Positions 41,136 to 49,620 of a stretch of DNA of 52,090 nt are shown here, piece by piece. The notes under the pieces are model-generated. The model was not told the origin of the DNA. It ran no database searches and saw only the letters and a list, made by a program, of their open reading frames with translations. The stretch covers positions 1 to 52,090 of the forward strand of contig JAVHSH010000013.1 of assembly GCA_036172095.1 (NCBI GenBank), given 5' to 3'. Numbering within the stretch: position 1 is the first letter of the stretch; each line of letters begins with the position of its first letter. This DNA is from JAKBEU01 sp036172095. Lineage in GTDB: Bacteria > Patescibacteriota > Microgenomatia > UBA1406 > GWC2-37-13. The position numbers and the translations under genes were made by a program.

Positions 41136-42443
41136 ATGAATATATATAAAAAGGCAAAAGAGTGGTTCAGCAAAAAGTCGTTGTGGTTGAAAATAGCAAT
41201 AGTATCAGTATTAATTGGGGTAGTTGGATTGCCGATATATTCAGTATTCGGATCAAAAAAGGCAACTGTGTCATATCAGACAGGAATTGTTGAAAAAGGA
41301 ATGCTTGTCGTTACCGTCACCGGTTCGGGCACTGTTTCCTCTGCAAATAATACAAATATTACAACACAGGCTACTGGTGTTGTCTCAAAGCTATATGTCA
41401 AAGACGGAGATATGGTAAAAAGCGGCGATAAGATCATGGAGATAGATCTTGATTTGGATGGAAAACAGACGGAATCGCAGGCACTATCAAGTTATCAGAG
41501 CGCAAAGAATAATTATGATAGTGCTCAAGCAAGTATGTATTCAACTCAGTCAACCATGTTCACCAATTGGGACACATTCATGAAGATTGCACAAAACGGG
41601 ACTTACCAATACGAAGACGGAAGTCCAAACAATATCAATCGATCCCTTCCGGAGTTTCATATTGCGAATGATAATTGGCTAGCTGCTGAAGCAAAATATA
41701 AAATACAGCAAAATGTGGCCTACCAATCGCAAACCGCATTGAATTCCGCGTGGTCCGCTTACCAAAGAGCATCTTCAACAGTATATGCCCCCATTTCTGG
41801 GACAGTGTCTGGTCTTGCTCTCCAAATTGGATCAGTAATAAATTCAAATGCATCCTCTCAAAACAGCAATGTAAGCAATACAAAGATTGCCAACGTCAAA
41901 ACAGATGCGACACCGCTTGTGACGTTAAGCTTGACCGAAATCGATGTTCCAAAAGTCACCATAGGGGATAAGGCGACGATAACAATGGATGCGTATCCGG
42001 ACAAAACATTCACGGGAAAGGTTGTCAGCATCGATACGGTTGGCTCTGTTACTTCAGGTGTTTCAACCTATCCAGTCGTAATAAAGCTTGACACCAACAC
42101 AACAACAATACTCCCAAATATGGCCGCATCCGCGAATATTATCACCGCACGAAAAAATGATGTCCTCATGGTTCCAACAAGTAGTATTCAGCAAAATACG
42201 GATGGATCAAATTATGTACAAGTAATGAAAAATAACATAGTATCACAGGTAAATGTTGAAGTTGGTATGTCATCTGACACTCAGTCAGAGATAGTATCAG
42301 GAGTAGCTGAGGGGGATACTGTAGTAACGGCGACAATCCAACCAACAGCTACAAGTACTTCATCCACATCAGCATCACCATTTAGCTCCTTTGGAGGAGC
42401 GAGAAGTGGAGCAGGTGGAGCCGTATTTAGAACAGGAAGATAA
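41136..42443 (+). CDS. Membrane fusion/adaptor protein (MacA/HlyD-like)
   Basis: 435 aa. N-terminal membrane anchor (about residues 19-37), barrel-sandwich (lipoyl-like) halves with VSKLYVKDGDMVKSGDKIMEID and VYAPISGTVSGL, a helical hairpin between them, then beta-barrel domains (VPKVTIGDKATITMDAYPDKTF) and a Ser/Thr/Gly-rich tail. It resembles MacA-type adaptors and belongs with the ATPase and permease that follow. A TACTAT box lies 5 bp before the ATG. Confidence 0.9.
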   Translation: MNIYKKAKEWFSKKSLWLKIAIVSVLIGVVGLPIYSVFGSKKATVSYQTGIVEKGMLVVTVTGSGTVSSANNTNITTQATGVVSKLYVKDGDMVKSGDKIMEIDLDLDGKQTESQALSSYQSAKNNYDSAQASMYSTQSTMFTNWDTFMKIAQNGTYQYEDGSPNNINRSLPEFHIANDNWLAAEAKYKIQQNVAYQSQTALNSAWSAYQRASSTVYAPISGTVSGLALQIGSVINSNASSQNSNVSNTKIANVKTDATPLVTLSLTEIDVPKVTIGDKATITMDAYPDKTFTGKVVSIDTVGSVTSGVSTYPVVIKLDTNTTTILPNMAASANIITARKNDVLMVPTSSIQQNTDGSNYVQVMKNNIVSQVNVEVGMSSDTQSEIVSGVAEGDTVVTATIQPTATSTSSTSASPFSSFGGARSGAGGAVFRTGR

Positions 42444-42456
42444 ATAGCCAACCAAT

Positions 42457-43161
42457 ATGATCCAATTAAAAGACATATCAAAGATATATAAAACTGAGGC
42501 TGTAGAAACAACAGCGTTGTCTCATATATCTTTTGAAATAGAAAAAGGCGAATTTACAGCAATAATGGGTCCTTCTGGAAGCGGGAAATCAACGATGATG
42601 CATATTCTTGGGGCTCTAGATTTAGCGACAAGCGGAGAATACATTCTTGATGGAGAATCTGTTTCAAAATTAAGTCAAGATGAACTTGCAGATATACGTA
42701 ATCGAAAAATTGGTTTCATTTTTCAAGCATTCAATCTTCTTCCCCGCACGACGGCTTTGAAAAATGTCATGCTACCTATGGTGTATGCGGGAGTTCCGAA
42801 AGAGGAAAGGCTGGAGAAAGCTCAAAAATATCTGGAAATGGTTGGTCTTGGAAACAGAATGTACCATACATCAAATCAACTATCAGGAGGACAACAACAA
42901 CGTGTTGCGATTGCCCGTGGGCTAGTCATGAATCCTGCTATTCTTTTGGCTGACGAACCAACTGGGAATATTGCTTCTGCCCAGGCGGAAGAAGTAATGG
43001 CATTATTCCAAAAATTAAACGATGAGGGCCATACAATAATAATGATCACTCACGAACCAGATATTGCAGCCCATGCAGGACGCATTATCCATGTAAAAGA
43101 TGGAGTCATCATTGATGACGAAATAAATAAGAAAAAAAAGAAAGCATATTATCAAAAATAA
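42457..43161 (+). CDS. MacB/LolD-type ABC transporter ATP-binding protein
   Basis: 234 aa ABC ATPase. Walker A GPSGSGKST, Q-loop IFQAFNLLPRTTALKN, signature NQLSGGQQQRVAIARGL, Walker B ILLADEPTGN and switch His in IMITHEPD. The D-loop reads NIASAQ where LDS is usual. C terminus is strongly basic (NKKKKK). It powers the MacB-type permease at 43169 with the adaptor at 41136: a tripartite-like exporter or a mechanotransmission system. Confidence 0.95.
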   Translation: MIQLKDISKIYKTEAVETTALSHISFEIEKGEFTAIMGPSGSGKSTMMHILGALDLATSGEYILDGESVSKLSQDELADIRNRKIGFIFQAFNLLPRTTALKNVMLPMVYAGVPKEERLEKAQKYLEMVGLGNRMYHTSNQLSGGQQQRVAIARGLVMNPAILLADEPTGNIASAQAEEVMALFQKLNDEGHTIIMITHEPDIAAHAGRIIHVKDGVIIDDEINKKKKKAYYQK

Positions 43162-43168
43162 ATCAGTT

Positions 43169-44392
43169 ATGGACTTAGGAGAATTACTATTGGAATGTTT
43201 TAGCACCCTTACCGTCAATAAGATGAGGACTGGCCTTGCTATTCTGGGAATAGTCATAGGGATTGGGAGCGTTATTGCCCTCATTTCATTAGGGGAATCG
43301 AGTCAGAAGATGGTCGAGAACCAGATTCAGTCACTCGGATCAAATCTATTGACTGTGCAGCCAAGCGGTCAGAACAATGGGGCAGTTAGAGGCGCACAAG
43401 GAGGCGGGACAACACTTACCTTGGAGGATGCCTTAGCAATCCGAACATCTCCAACAATCACCTCTGTCAAAACAATTTCACCAGAACTATCAAGAAGAAC
43501 TCAAGTAATTGTTGGAAGAAATAATACAAATACGCAAATTTATGGCGTCTATCCAGCATATGCGGAAATCAGAAAACTAACACTTTCATCCGGAGTGTTT
43601 ATTTCTGCCCGAGATGTGGAAACAATGAGTAAAGTTGCTGTCATCGGACCACAAGTGGTCACTGATTTGTTTGGAGATGGTGTAAATCCTATTGGCAAAA
43701 TGATGCGTACTGGTACACAGACACTCAAGGTTATTGGAGTAACTACTGCAAAAGGAGGAAGTGGATTCAACAATCAAGATGACATGATCTACGTGCCGCT
43801 TAGCACAGCTCAAAAACAATTATTCGGCGTTTCCTATTTAAGCTCTATTTCGATTGAAGCAAAATCGCAGGATGTCATGACCCAAGCTCAAAACGAAATA
43901 GGATATTTTCTTTTGGCACGTCACAAATTCAACGATCCTACCCAAGCAGACTTTTCCATAATGTCCCAAGCTGATATTATGAACACCGCTTCAAGCATAA
44001 CAGGAACCTTTACTACTCTCCTTAGTGGTATCGCAGCCATTTCATTACTAGTCGGCGGAATCGGCATAATGAATATCATGTTGGTGACGGTCACGGAGCG
44101 CACGCGTGAAATCGGATTACGGAAAGCGCTTGGAGCAAAGCAAAAAATAGTCATTCTTCAATTCTTATTTGAGGCGATAATACTTACGATTACGGGAGGG
44201 ATAATTGGCATGATTCTTGGAATCCTCATTTCATTTGTTCTCTCAAACACAATGAATTTACCATTTACTATCTCATGGCCAGCAATATTCTTGGCAATGG
44301 GTGTTTCGGGAGTGATTGGTGTAGTCTTTGGGTGGTACCCGGCACAGAAAGCCTCAAAATTACAACCAATTGAAGCATTGCGATATGAATAA
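43169..44392 (+). CDS. MacB-type ABC transporter permease
   Basis: 407 aa. N-terminal helix (MRTGLAILGIVIGIGSVIALISL), MacB_PCD extracytoplasmic domain of about 230 residues, then three membrane helices in an FtsX domain, with the family motif VTERTREIGLRKALGAK before the second and PAQKASKLQPIEALRYE at the C terminus. Such permeases move peptides, lipoproteins or antibiotics between membrane and outside; the substrate here is not known. Last gene of the adaptor-ATPase-permease set. Confidence 0.95.
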   Translation: MDLGELLLECFSTLTVNKMRTGLAILGIVIGIGSVIALISLGESSQKMVENQIQSLGSNLLTVQPSGQNNGAVRGAQGGGTTLTLEDALAIRTSPTITSVKTISPELSRRTQVIVGRNNTNTQIYGVYPAYAEIRKLTLSSGVFISARDVETMSKVAVIGPQVVTDLFGDGVNPIGKMMRTGTQTLKVIGVTTAKGGSGFNNQDDMIYVPLSTAQKQLFGVSYLSSISIEAKSQDVMTQAQNEIGYFLLARHKFNDPTQADFSIMSQADIMNTASSITGTFTTLLSGIAAISLLVGGIGIMNIMLVTVTERTREIGLRKALGAKQKIVILQFLFEAIILTITGGIIGMILGILISFVLSNTMNLPFTISWPAIFLAMGVSGVIGVVFGWYPAQKASKLQPIEALRYE

Positions 44393-44465
44393 TGGAGTGG
44401 GGAAAAAATTCAGCAAAAAATCAGTCTAATTGTTTAATATTAGTTAATAGTTATCAATACAATAA

Positions 44466-44471
44466 TAGAAT
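44466..44471 (+). promoter_or_regulatory. -10 box of the DUF5666-like gene
   Basis: TAGAAT followed by exactly 6 bp and the ATG at 44478. Confidence 0.55.
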
Positions 44472-44477
44472 AATCAT

Positions 44478-44915
44478 ATGAAACCAATAGTCGTTTTCTT
44501 AATAACAGTAGGAGTAGGAGCCTTAGCATTTTATGGAGGAATCCAATATCAACTGAGTAAACAACCTGTCGGACGCAATTTTATGGGGCAACAAGGTGCT
44601 GGAAGAACTGGCACAGGGGCAGGGGCGCGAAGAATAGGGAATGGACAGCCTGTTTCAGGAGAGATAATAAGCATGGATGCAGACTCTCTTACTGTAAAAA
44701 TGGTCGATGGAAGTTCACGAATAGTTTTATTAAATGATAAAACTATCTTTAATAAAACAGCATCTGTGGAAAAAACTGAGTTAAAAGTAGGTGAAAAAGT
44801 AGGTGTATTTGGCACATCAAATACTGATGGAAGTGTAAGTGCACAAAACGTTCAGTTAAATCCACAGTTCCGTATGGGTGGTCCAGGGGCTAATGCTAGT
44901 GGTTCTGCTCGATAA
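44478..44915 (+). CDS. DUF5666-like secreted/anchored protein
   Basis: 145 aa. N-terminal hydrophobic helix (IVVFLITVGVGALAFYGGI), a Gly/Arg-rich linker (GQQGAGRTGTGAGARR), then a beta-barrel-like domain of about 70 residues (SGEIISMDADSLTVKMVDGSS, LKVGEKVGVFG) that resembles DUF5666, and a Gly-rich tail. Probably anchored outside the membrane. It lies between the MacB-type permease and the ferric-reductase-like gene and has its own promoter. Confidence 0.7.
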   Translation: MKPIVVFLITVGVGALAFYGGIQYQLSKQPVGRNFMGQQGAGRTGTGAGARRIGNGQPVSGEIISMDADSLTVKMVDGSSRIVLLNDKTIFNKTASVEKTELKVGEKVGVFGTSNTDGSVSAQNVQLNPQFRMGGPGANASGSAR

Positions 44916-44920
44916 TCGTA

Positions 44921-44926
44921 TATAGT
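44921..44926 (+). promoter_or_regulatory. -10 box of the iron-module operon
   Basis: TATAGT followed by exactly 6 bp and the ATG at 44933. No Fur-like 19-bp palindrome is apparent around it. Confidence 0.45.
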
Positions 44927-44932
44927 ATAAAT

Positions 44933-45559
44933 ATGCTAGGAATTATTTTTGCAATCGTTGTATCTGCACTTCCTTTTCTCTATTTATTTACCCAAATAAA
45001 GATTGTGGGAAACTTTACCTATGCTTTTGCGAATATTGCGGGTTTTATTGGGGCTGTTTTGCTTTTTTGGGAATTTATTCTAGGGATAAAAGATTTCGCG
45101 AAAATAATTGCTCCAAATCCAGGCAATTTCATTAAGTTACACATAATTCTCGGCGTATGGGGTATGTTCTTTGTCCTTATCCATCCCATTCTTGAGATGA
45201 TGGTATATATGGAAAAGATAACATTTTTGTTCCTGCCTCAATTTTCCACATCATCCGAGTTTCATATAACTTTGGGAAGGTTGGCATTCATTCTCGTGAT
45301 TCTTGTTTGGATTACGAGTTCATTTTTCAGAAACAAGCTTTCATATAAAAAATGGCTCAATATTCATTATTTATCATATCCGATGATGTTTTTTGTTTTT
45401 ATCCATGCGCTTGATATCGGAAGTTATTTGAGAAATTTTATTCTCATAAAAGTATATTGGTTCACCTTATTAATAACATATTTAGCGTTAGTGATATGGA
45501 GGATATGGATATTACTTCACAATAGGAAAAAATTAAATTTTACCCCACTACAAAAATGA
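44933..45559 (+). CDS. Ferric-reductase-like transmembrane cytochrome
   Basis: 208 aa with about six membrane helices. Paired histidines fit a bis-heme b ferric reductase-like domain: KLHIILGVWGMFFVLIHP and WLNIHYLSYPMMFFVFIHAL. No NAD/FAD-binding domain is fused, as in YedZ/MsrQ-like proteins. It should carry electrons across the membrane. The next gene, overlapping by 4 bp, encodes an FMN-binding-like protein that could be the electron acceptor outside. Confidence 0.82.
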   Translation: MLGIIFAIVVSALPFLYLFTQIKIVGNFTYAFANIAGFIGAVLLFWEFILGIKDFAKIIAPNPGNFIKLHIILGVWGMFFVLIHPILEMMVYMEKITFLFLPQFSTSSEFHITLGRLAFILVILVWITSSFFRNKLSYKKWLNIHYLSYPMMFFVFIHALDIGSYLRNFILIKVYWFTLLITYLALVIWRIWILLHNRKKLNFTPLQK

Positions 45560-46017
45560 ATATAAAACGAAACAGTTACCTAGTATTAGGTCTGGTGATG
45601 GGCGTGAGTGTTACTCTATATATTTTTGATGTACCAATGAACATTCCTTCCTCACAAACAACTCCAACAATAGCGTTTCCAACATCTATTAGTGTTCCTG
45701 TACCGACAATTCAACATGGCAATATCTCAAATATTATGAAGAAGTATTCAGCCACTATCGACTATTATCCGGAAGGAAAAAATGAAAGTATAAATGTTTC
45801 GCTAACGCTTCGCGATTTGATCATCATAGATGTAACATCTGTGCATTCAATGAATAACGGGAAGTCACGTATATATCAAACCGGATTTGAAGCTGAAATA
45901 CAACCAATTGTTGTCGGTAAAAATATCAATACTTTAGATCTTTCGCGAATAGCTGGAGCGTCATTTACTACAGACGCTTTCCTTCAGGCAGTAAAAAAAA
46001 TAAAAAATAGCATATAA
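45556..46017 (+). CDS. FMN-binding-domain-like extracytoplasmic protein
   Basis: 153 aa. N-terminal membrane helix or signal (YLVLGLVMGVSVTLYIF), a Pro/Thr linker, then a domain of about 95 residues resembling FMN_bind: YSATIDYYPEGKNE, LIIIDVTSVHS, and IAGASFTTDAFLQAVKKI, in which the GAS-x-T-T segment corresponds to the site where FMN is covalently attached to Thr in NqrC/RnfG-type proteins. Coupled to the ferric-reductase-like cytochrome. I infer an extracytoplasmic flavoprotein that passes electrons to ferric iron. Confidence 0.65.
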   Translation: MNIKRNSYLVLGLVMGVSVTLYIFDVPMNIPSSQTTPTIAFPTSISVPVPTIQHGNISNIMKKYSATIDYYPEGKNESINVSLTLRDLIIIDVTSVHSMNNGKSRIYQTGFEAEIQPIVVGKNINTLDLSRIAGASFTTDAFLQAVKKIKNSI

Positions 46018-46072
46018 CTGAATTAGGATGATATACTTAAACGACTACTAATTTAGTACAAGATAATTTCAT

Positions 46073-46948
46073 ATGTTTCCCGCATTTTTAGTAACATTCA
46101 GAGAAGTAGTTGAGGCTGCATTTATTATTGCCACATTACTTGGGATAATCGGAAACCTTAAGTTAGAGTACGCTCGAAAAACCATTTGGCGGGCGACAGT
46201 ATATGCAGCGTTGTCGAGCATGTTCCTTATAGGAGTTGCAAGCTTTTTGGGATTAAGACTTCATAAATTATATTCAGGCAGCATTGAACAAATTACAGAA
46301 GGGACATTGATGTTGATTTCTGCAGTATTTATCACATGGGCCGTTTTTTTTCTGCACAAATTTTTTTCGCAACAAAAAGGGTATTTATTACAAAAGGTGA
46401 GGAAAACAGTCGAAGAGCGGGAAAAAAAAGGTTTATTCATTCTTGCATTTACTGCCGTCTTTAGAGAAGGGTTTGAGATAGTTCTTTTTCTCAGTACAAT
46501 TTTTATCTCGACAAATCCAAAAGAAATAGCTATTGGTTTCAGTGGGGGAGCGATGTTGGGAATAATACTTTCAGTTTTACTTTTCAAGACAACTAAGCGT
46601 TTACCTGTAATATATGCATTCAGAACAACAAGTATTCTTCTTATTTTGTTTGCTGCAGGACTGCTAGTTCGCGGAATACATGAGTTTGGAGAGGCTAGTT
46701 TGATTCCTGGACTCTATGAAATTGCTTTGCCATTCATTCCGGCAAAAGCTACTGCTGCAGGTGGAATTATTCAGTCACTTTTTGGTATAACACGAAAAAT
46801 GGATATATTGCAGATAGGTGTATACACAGCATATATCTTTGGGATGTGTCTTTATTTTTTTCTTCCCCATCGCCATTCCGGTTTTTCGCCGGTAAGAAAG
46901 CAAACGAGAATAAGAAGCAAAGTAGCGATTCCAACCTCCAGAATATAA
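46073..46948 (+). CDS. FTR1-family iron permease
   Basis: 291 aa with seven predicted membrane helices. Both REXXE iron-binding motifs are visible: FREVVEAAF near the N terminus (residues about 10-18) and FREGFEIVLFL in the middle (about 128-138). A GATAAT box lies 5 bp before the ATG. Together with the cytochrome and FMN protein it makes an iron-reduction and uptake module. The C-terminal ~32 codons overlap a convergent small gene (46852-47082). Confidence 0.92.
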   Translation: MFPAFLVTFREVVEAAFIIATLLGIIGNLKLEYARKTIWRATVYAALSSMFLIGVASFLGLRLHKLYSGSIEQITEGTLMLISAVFITWAVFFLHKFFSQQKGYLLQKVRKTVEEREKKGLFILAFTAVFREGFEIVLFLSTIFISTNPKEIAIGFSGGAMLGIILSVLLFKTTKRLPVIYAFRTTSILLILFAAGLLVRGIHEFGEASLIPGLYEIALPFIPAKATAAGGIIQSLFGITRKMDILQIGVYTAYIFGMCLYFFLPHRHSGFSPVRKQTRIRSKVAIPTSRI

Positions 46949-47082
46949 TTCTTTGGGACGGTTGGTGTTGTCCCATATATAAGAAACACAGTATATAAAA
47001 CGAGAATAAGCCAGCCTTGCCATGTATTTGGATACCAGCCCCAACCGAAGTTTTTTGCCCTAAACCAAAGAGGTTTCCTCAT
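46852..47082 (-). CDS. Small conserved membrane protein
   Basis: 76 aa: MRKPLWFRAKNFGWGWYP, a hydrophobic helix WQGWLILVLYTVFLI, a second helix VGIATLLLILVCFLTG and a basic tail. The tryptophan-rich GWGWxP...TWQGW opening is typical of small uncharacterised membrane proteins seen in many bacteria, so I accept it despite its 97-bp convergent overlap with the FTR1 gene. It starts 5 bp after the stop of the preceding minus-strand gene and is likely co-transcribed with it. Function unknown. Confidence 0.75.
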   Translation of the reverse strand: MRKPLWFRAKNFGWGWYPNTWQGWLILVLYTVFLIYGTTPTVPKNYILEVGIATLLLILVCFLTGEKPEWRWGRKK

Positions 47083-47087
47083 TATAT

Positions 47088-47396
47088 TTATTTAACTTCC
47101 CCCGTGAGTTTCCCAGCCTCAATGAACTTTTTTTGGTACATAAACTGTTCCTCTTTTGTAAAAAGAGTAAGGATTTCAAATTCTATTGTGGTTTTTTTAT
47201 CTTTCAAAAAAGCTGAATGGGCGATGGCATATCCATAGAAATTCCAATTAGCATCGATAAGGAGAATTGCGATATGAAGGGGAAATGCACGTTCTCGTTC
47301 AAGGGTAACAGTATATTTATTTCCGACAGAAAGCGAAGTAAAATCAAAAGGAGAAGGAGGACGAAGAAGCGTATTGAGTTCTACATAGTATCCCAT
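47088..47396 (-). CDS. Small conserved soluble protein (possibly DUF2584-like)
   Basis: 102 aa, start MGYYVELNTLLRPP, with SLSVGNKYTVTLERERAFPLHIAILLID in the middle and LTLFTKEEQFMYQKKF near the end. It looks like a beta-rich domain; similarity to DUF2584 is from memory and uncertain. The start at 47396 is set by a TATAAT box 6 bp upstream. The promoter lies in the 3' end of the HD hydrolase gene. Its neighbour downstream is the small membrane protein. Confidence 0.7.
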   Translation of the reverse strand: MGYYVELNTLLRPPSPFDFTSLSVGNKYTVTLERERAFPLHIAILLIDANWNFYGYAIAHSAFLKDKKTTIEFEILTLFTKEEQFMYQKKFIEAGKLTGEVK

Positions 47397-47402
47397 ATAA
47401 AA

Positions 47403-47408
47403 ATTATA
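47403..47408 (-). promoter_or_regulatory. -10 box of the 102-aa protein gene
   Basis: Minus-strand TATAAT, 6 bp before the ATG at 47396. The 16-bp segment from the box through the start (47393-47408) is identical to the one at 50054-50069. Confidence 0.6.
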
Positions 47409-48066
47409 CAATATCCTTACCATTCCACTCTTTGTAAAACTGTTCCAAAAACATTTTCATGTAGACATGCCGTCCCTCCGCAATTTTCTTTGCGCTTTTT
47501 GTATTCATAAGGTCTTTTAGTAGGAGAAGTTTCTCATAAAAATGATTAAGTGAAGGGGAGATTGATTTCACATATTGTGTCGCAGACATATTTCTTTGTG
47601 GTTGTATTGCAGGGTCATAAAGTGAGCGTCCCCTATGGCCTCCATAATTGAAAGTACGCGCAATCCCAACTGCACCAAGTGCGTCCAAACGGTCAGCATC
47701 TTGTACAATTTTGCCTTCCAATGTGTCCATTCTCTTTTTACTCCTCAATTGACTAGTAAATGAATAGGTTTCAATGATATGGAGTATTTTATTGACAATC
47801 AATCTATCATCAATGAGTGGGGTGAGAAATGTCCGTACTCTTTCCAGGCCAGCTTCTTCATCTCCTTTATTGAGCTTCCTATCCGCAATATCGTGAAGTA
47901 GAGCTGCAATTTCAACCATAAACATGTCCGCTTTTTCGATTGATGCAATTTTTTTTGCAATATTCCACACACGATATATATGCCACCAATCATGTCCTGA
48001 CTCTTTTCCTTCAAGTTCCTTTTTCACGAATGAAACTGTTTCTCTGATTATCTTTTCATTATCCAT
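47404..48066 (-). CDS. HD domain phosphohydrolase
   Basis: 220 aa. HD superfamily protein of the YedJ-like group: GHDWWHIYRVWNIA (first His), ALLHDIADRKL (the HD pair, about residues 59-60), and IVQDADRLDALGAVGIARTF (later Asp). These proteins hydrolyse nucleotides or other phosphoesters with a divalent metal; the substrate is unknown. It begins 10 bp after the TMEM43-like stop and could share its transcript, although a TAAGAT box also lies 7 bp before the ATG. Confidence 0.9.
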   Translation of the reverse strand: MDNEKIIRETVSFVKKELEGKESGHDWWHIYRVWNIAKKIASIEKADMFMVEIAALLHDIADRKLNKGDEEAGLERVRTFLTPLIDDRLIVNKILHIIETYSFTSQLRSKKRMDTLEGKIVQDADRLDALGAVGIARTFNYGGHRGRSLYDPAIQPQRNMSATQYVKSISPSLNHFYEKLLLLKDLMNTKSAKKIAEGRHVYMKMFLEQFYKEWNGKDIV

Positions 48067-48076
48067 ATTTTCAATC

Positions 48077-49216
48077 TTATTTTTTTGAGTTCTTTATCAG
48101 ATACACGTATGCACCTATCGCAATAATAAGAAGGCATACTCCTATAATTGGTCTATAGAAAATCCATGCCATAGCAATGATAATACTTGCGAGTATGAGT
48201 GTTAGTATTCCGGCTACCAATCCTGTGCCCATTCCAATAATCCTTCCAACAAATGGAACCACACTCCCAATAACTTGTAGAACGCTAAATATCATCTGAA
48301 AACCGATAAACATAAATAGTATACCGACCACTCTTAATATCCATGTCAATGTTTTATTTGATTCTTGTGCATTCTTAAACATCTCCTCTGCGGTTGCTTT
48401 CCCCACCTGGATCATTCTGATTGTTGACCCATTTTTTGTTTGATAGGGAACAAGCGATTCACCCACTTGTTTATAAACAACACTTATTTCTTGTGGCGTA
48501 ACAACTTCATATGTTATACGTGTATTTCCTATCTCAGGAACTCTTGCATCTTTTGTTTGATAATATATTGTGCTACCAACTAACTGCAGTTGGGCAGACA
48601 TGGTGGTTGATTCAAGATTAATCATATCTTGTGAGAGTGAAACTGGCTCATAGCCGTTGAGTGCAGACAACATGTCTTTTGAAATGCTAAATGCACCGAC
48701 TGTCACCTTCTCAGCTATCCACTCTTTATCCGCTATTAGTTTTGATGTGGGATTTTGATGTAGCTCTGACTCTTTAAAATTAGTGGAATCGATTATTGAG
48801 TCAGACCATTTTTTTGTATATGTGTATGTCGTAGTCGTTTCAGTTCCTCCACCTAATTTTTCAACAGTCTTGCTTTTTGCTTCCTCACTCCATTGATATA
48901 CCTCAACAGTTCTTTTCATTTTTAATGCCTCTTTAGTTACGGAAAACTCTTCATCAGTTAGTACATCAGGAACATTAGTCATTCCCGTAAAATGAATAAG
49001 TTTACCTTCGTTTTTAGCGTCTTTTTTATCTGATGAAACTGAGATTACCGATGAAAGTCCTTCTTTCAAGCCCTGTTCGGTTTTTACCGCACGTCCTTCA
49101 TTCCAAAAAAGAAGAATAACGGTGCCAACAACAAACAGTATTCCTAGAACAATATTTTTTAATGAATTTCCTAAACGGGAGAACCAAGAGGTTGAGGTTG
49201 TCTCTGTTGTTGTCAT
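48077..49216 (-). CDS. TMEM43-family membrane protein
   Basis: 379 aa. N-terminal SWFSRLGNSLKNIVLGILF with a membrane helix, then LLFWNEGRAVKTEQGLKEG, the signature of the TMEM43/LUMA family (PF07787), a large extracytoplasmic domain (about residues 45-265) and three to four C-terminal membrane helices (VVGILFMFIGFQMIFSVL and following). TMEM43 is known from animal inner nuclear membranes; bacterial members are uncharacterised. An extended -10 box (TGC-TATAAT, minus strand) lies 8 bp before the ATG. Confidence 0.85.
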   Translation of the reverse strand: MTTTETTSTSWFSRLGNSLKNIVLGILFVVGTVILLFWNEGRAVKTEQGLKEGLSSVISVSSDKKDAKNEGKLIHFTGMTNVPDVLTDEEFSVTKEALKMKRTVEVYQWSEEAKSKTVEKLGGGTETTTTYTYTKKWSDSIIDSTNFKESELHQNPTSKLIADKEWIAEKVTVGAFSISKDMLSALNGYEPVSLSQDMINLESTTMSAQLQLVGSTIYYQTKDARVPEIGNTRITYEVVTPQEISVVYKQVGESLVPYQTKNGSTIRMIQVGKATAEEMFKNAQESNKTLTWILRVVGILFMFIGFQMIFSVLQVIGSVVPFVGRIIGMGTGLVAGILTLILASIIIAMAWIFYRPIIGVCLLIIAIGAYVYLIKNSKK

Positions 49217-49224
49217 ATACTGAG

Positions 49225-49230
49225 ATTATA
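49225..49230 (-). promoter_or_regulatory. -10 box of the TMEM43-like gene
   Basis: Minus-strand TATAAT preceded by TGC (extended -10), 8 bp before the ATG at 49216. Confidence 0.5.
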
Positions 49231-49236
49231 GCACGG

Positions 49237-49620
49237 TCATATCTCTACTATCTCTTTCAGCTTTTGAAGAATATCGAGAGTGAATGGCTCTTCAAGGTCC
49301 CCTTTATCTACCCACTCATAGTATGTAAGCTCAGATGCGTGTCCGTTCACCGTTTTGTGGGTATACCTCACATGGTAGTTGCCATCGTTTGATACTAATT
49401 CGAACAATTCATTTTCTTTTAGTGCTACTACGATATATTCACCCCAAATGTTTTTTTTATTTTGGTTTTTATAGTGAGTACCAACTTTTATGGGCCAGTC
49501 TGAAGTAATCTCCTGTACAACTGAGTTGAGCCAGAGGGGTGTGTTGTGTGGATTGACATAAAAAGCATATACGTCAGAGGCTGGTTTATTAATTATGATT
49601 TTCAATGTGAGTTCTTTCAT
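49237..49620 (-). CDS. SRPBCC (START-like) family protein
   Basis: 127 aa, start MKELTLKIIINKPASDVYAFYVNP, typical of SRPBCC/polyketide-cyclase-like folds that bind hydrophobic ligands; GTHYKN, ENELFELVSNDGNY and ELTYYEWVDKG follow, consistent with the helix-grip strands. The ligand is unknown. The frame is open upstream to 49680, but the ATG at 49620 overlaps the stop of the DUF2000 gene by 4 bp (ATGA), so coupling decides the start. Confidence 0.8.
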   Translation of the reverse strand: MKELTLKIIINKPASDVYAFYVNPHNTPLWLNSVVQEITSDWPIKVGTHYKNQNKKNIWGEYIVVALKENELFELVSNDGNYHVRYTHKTVNGHASELTYYEWVDKGDLEEPFTLDILQKLKEIVEI

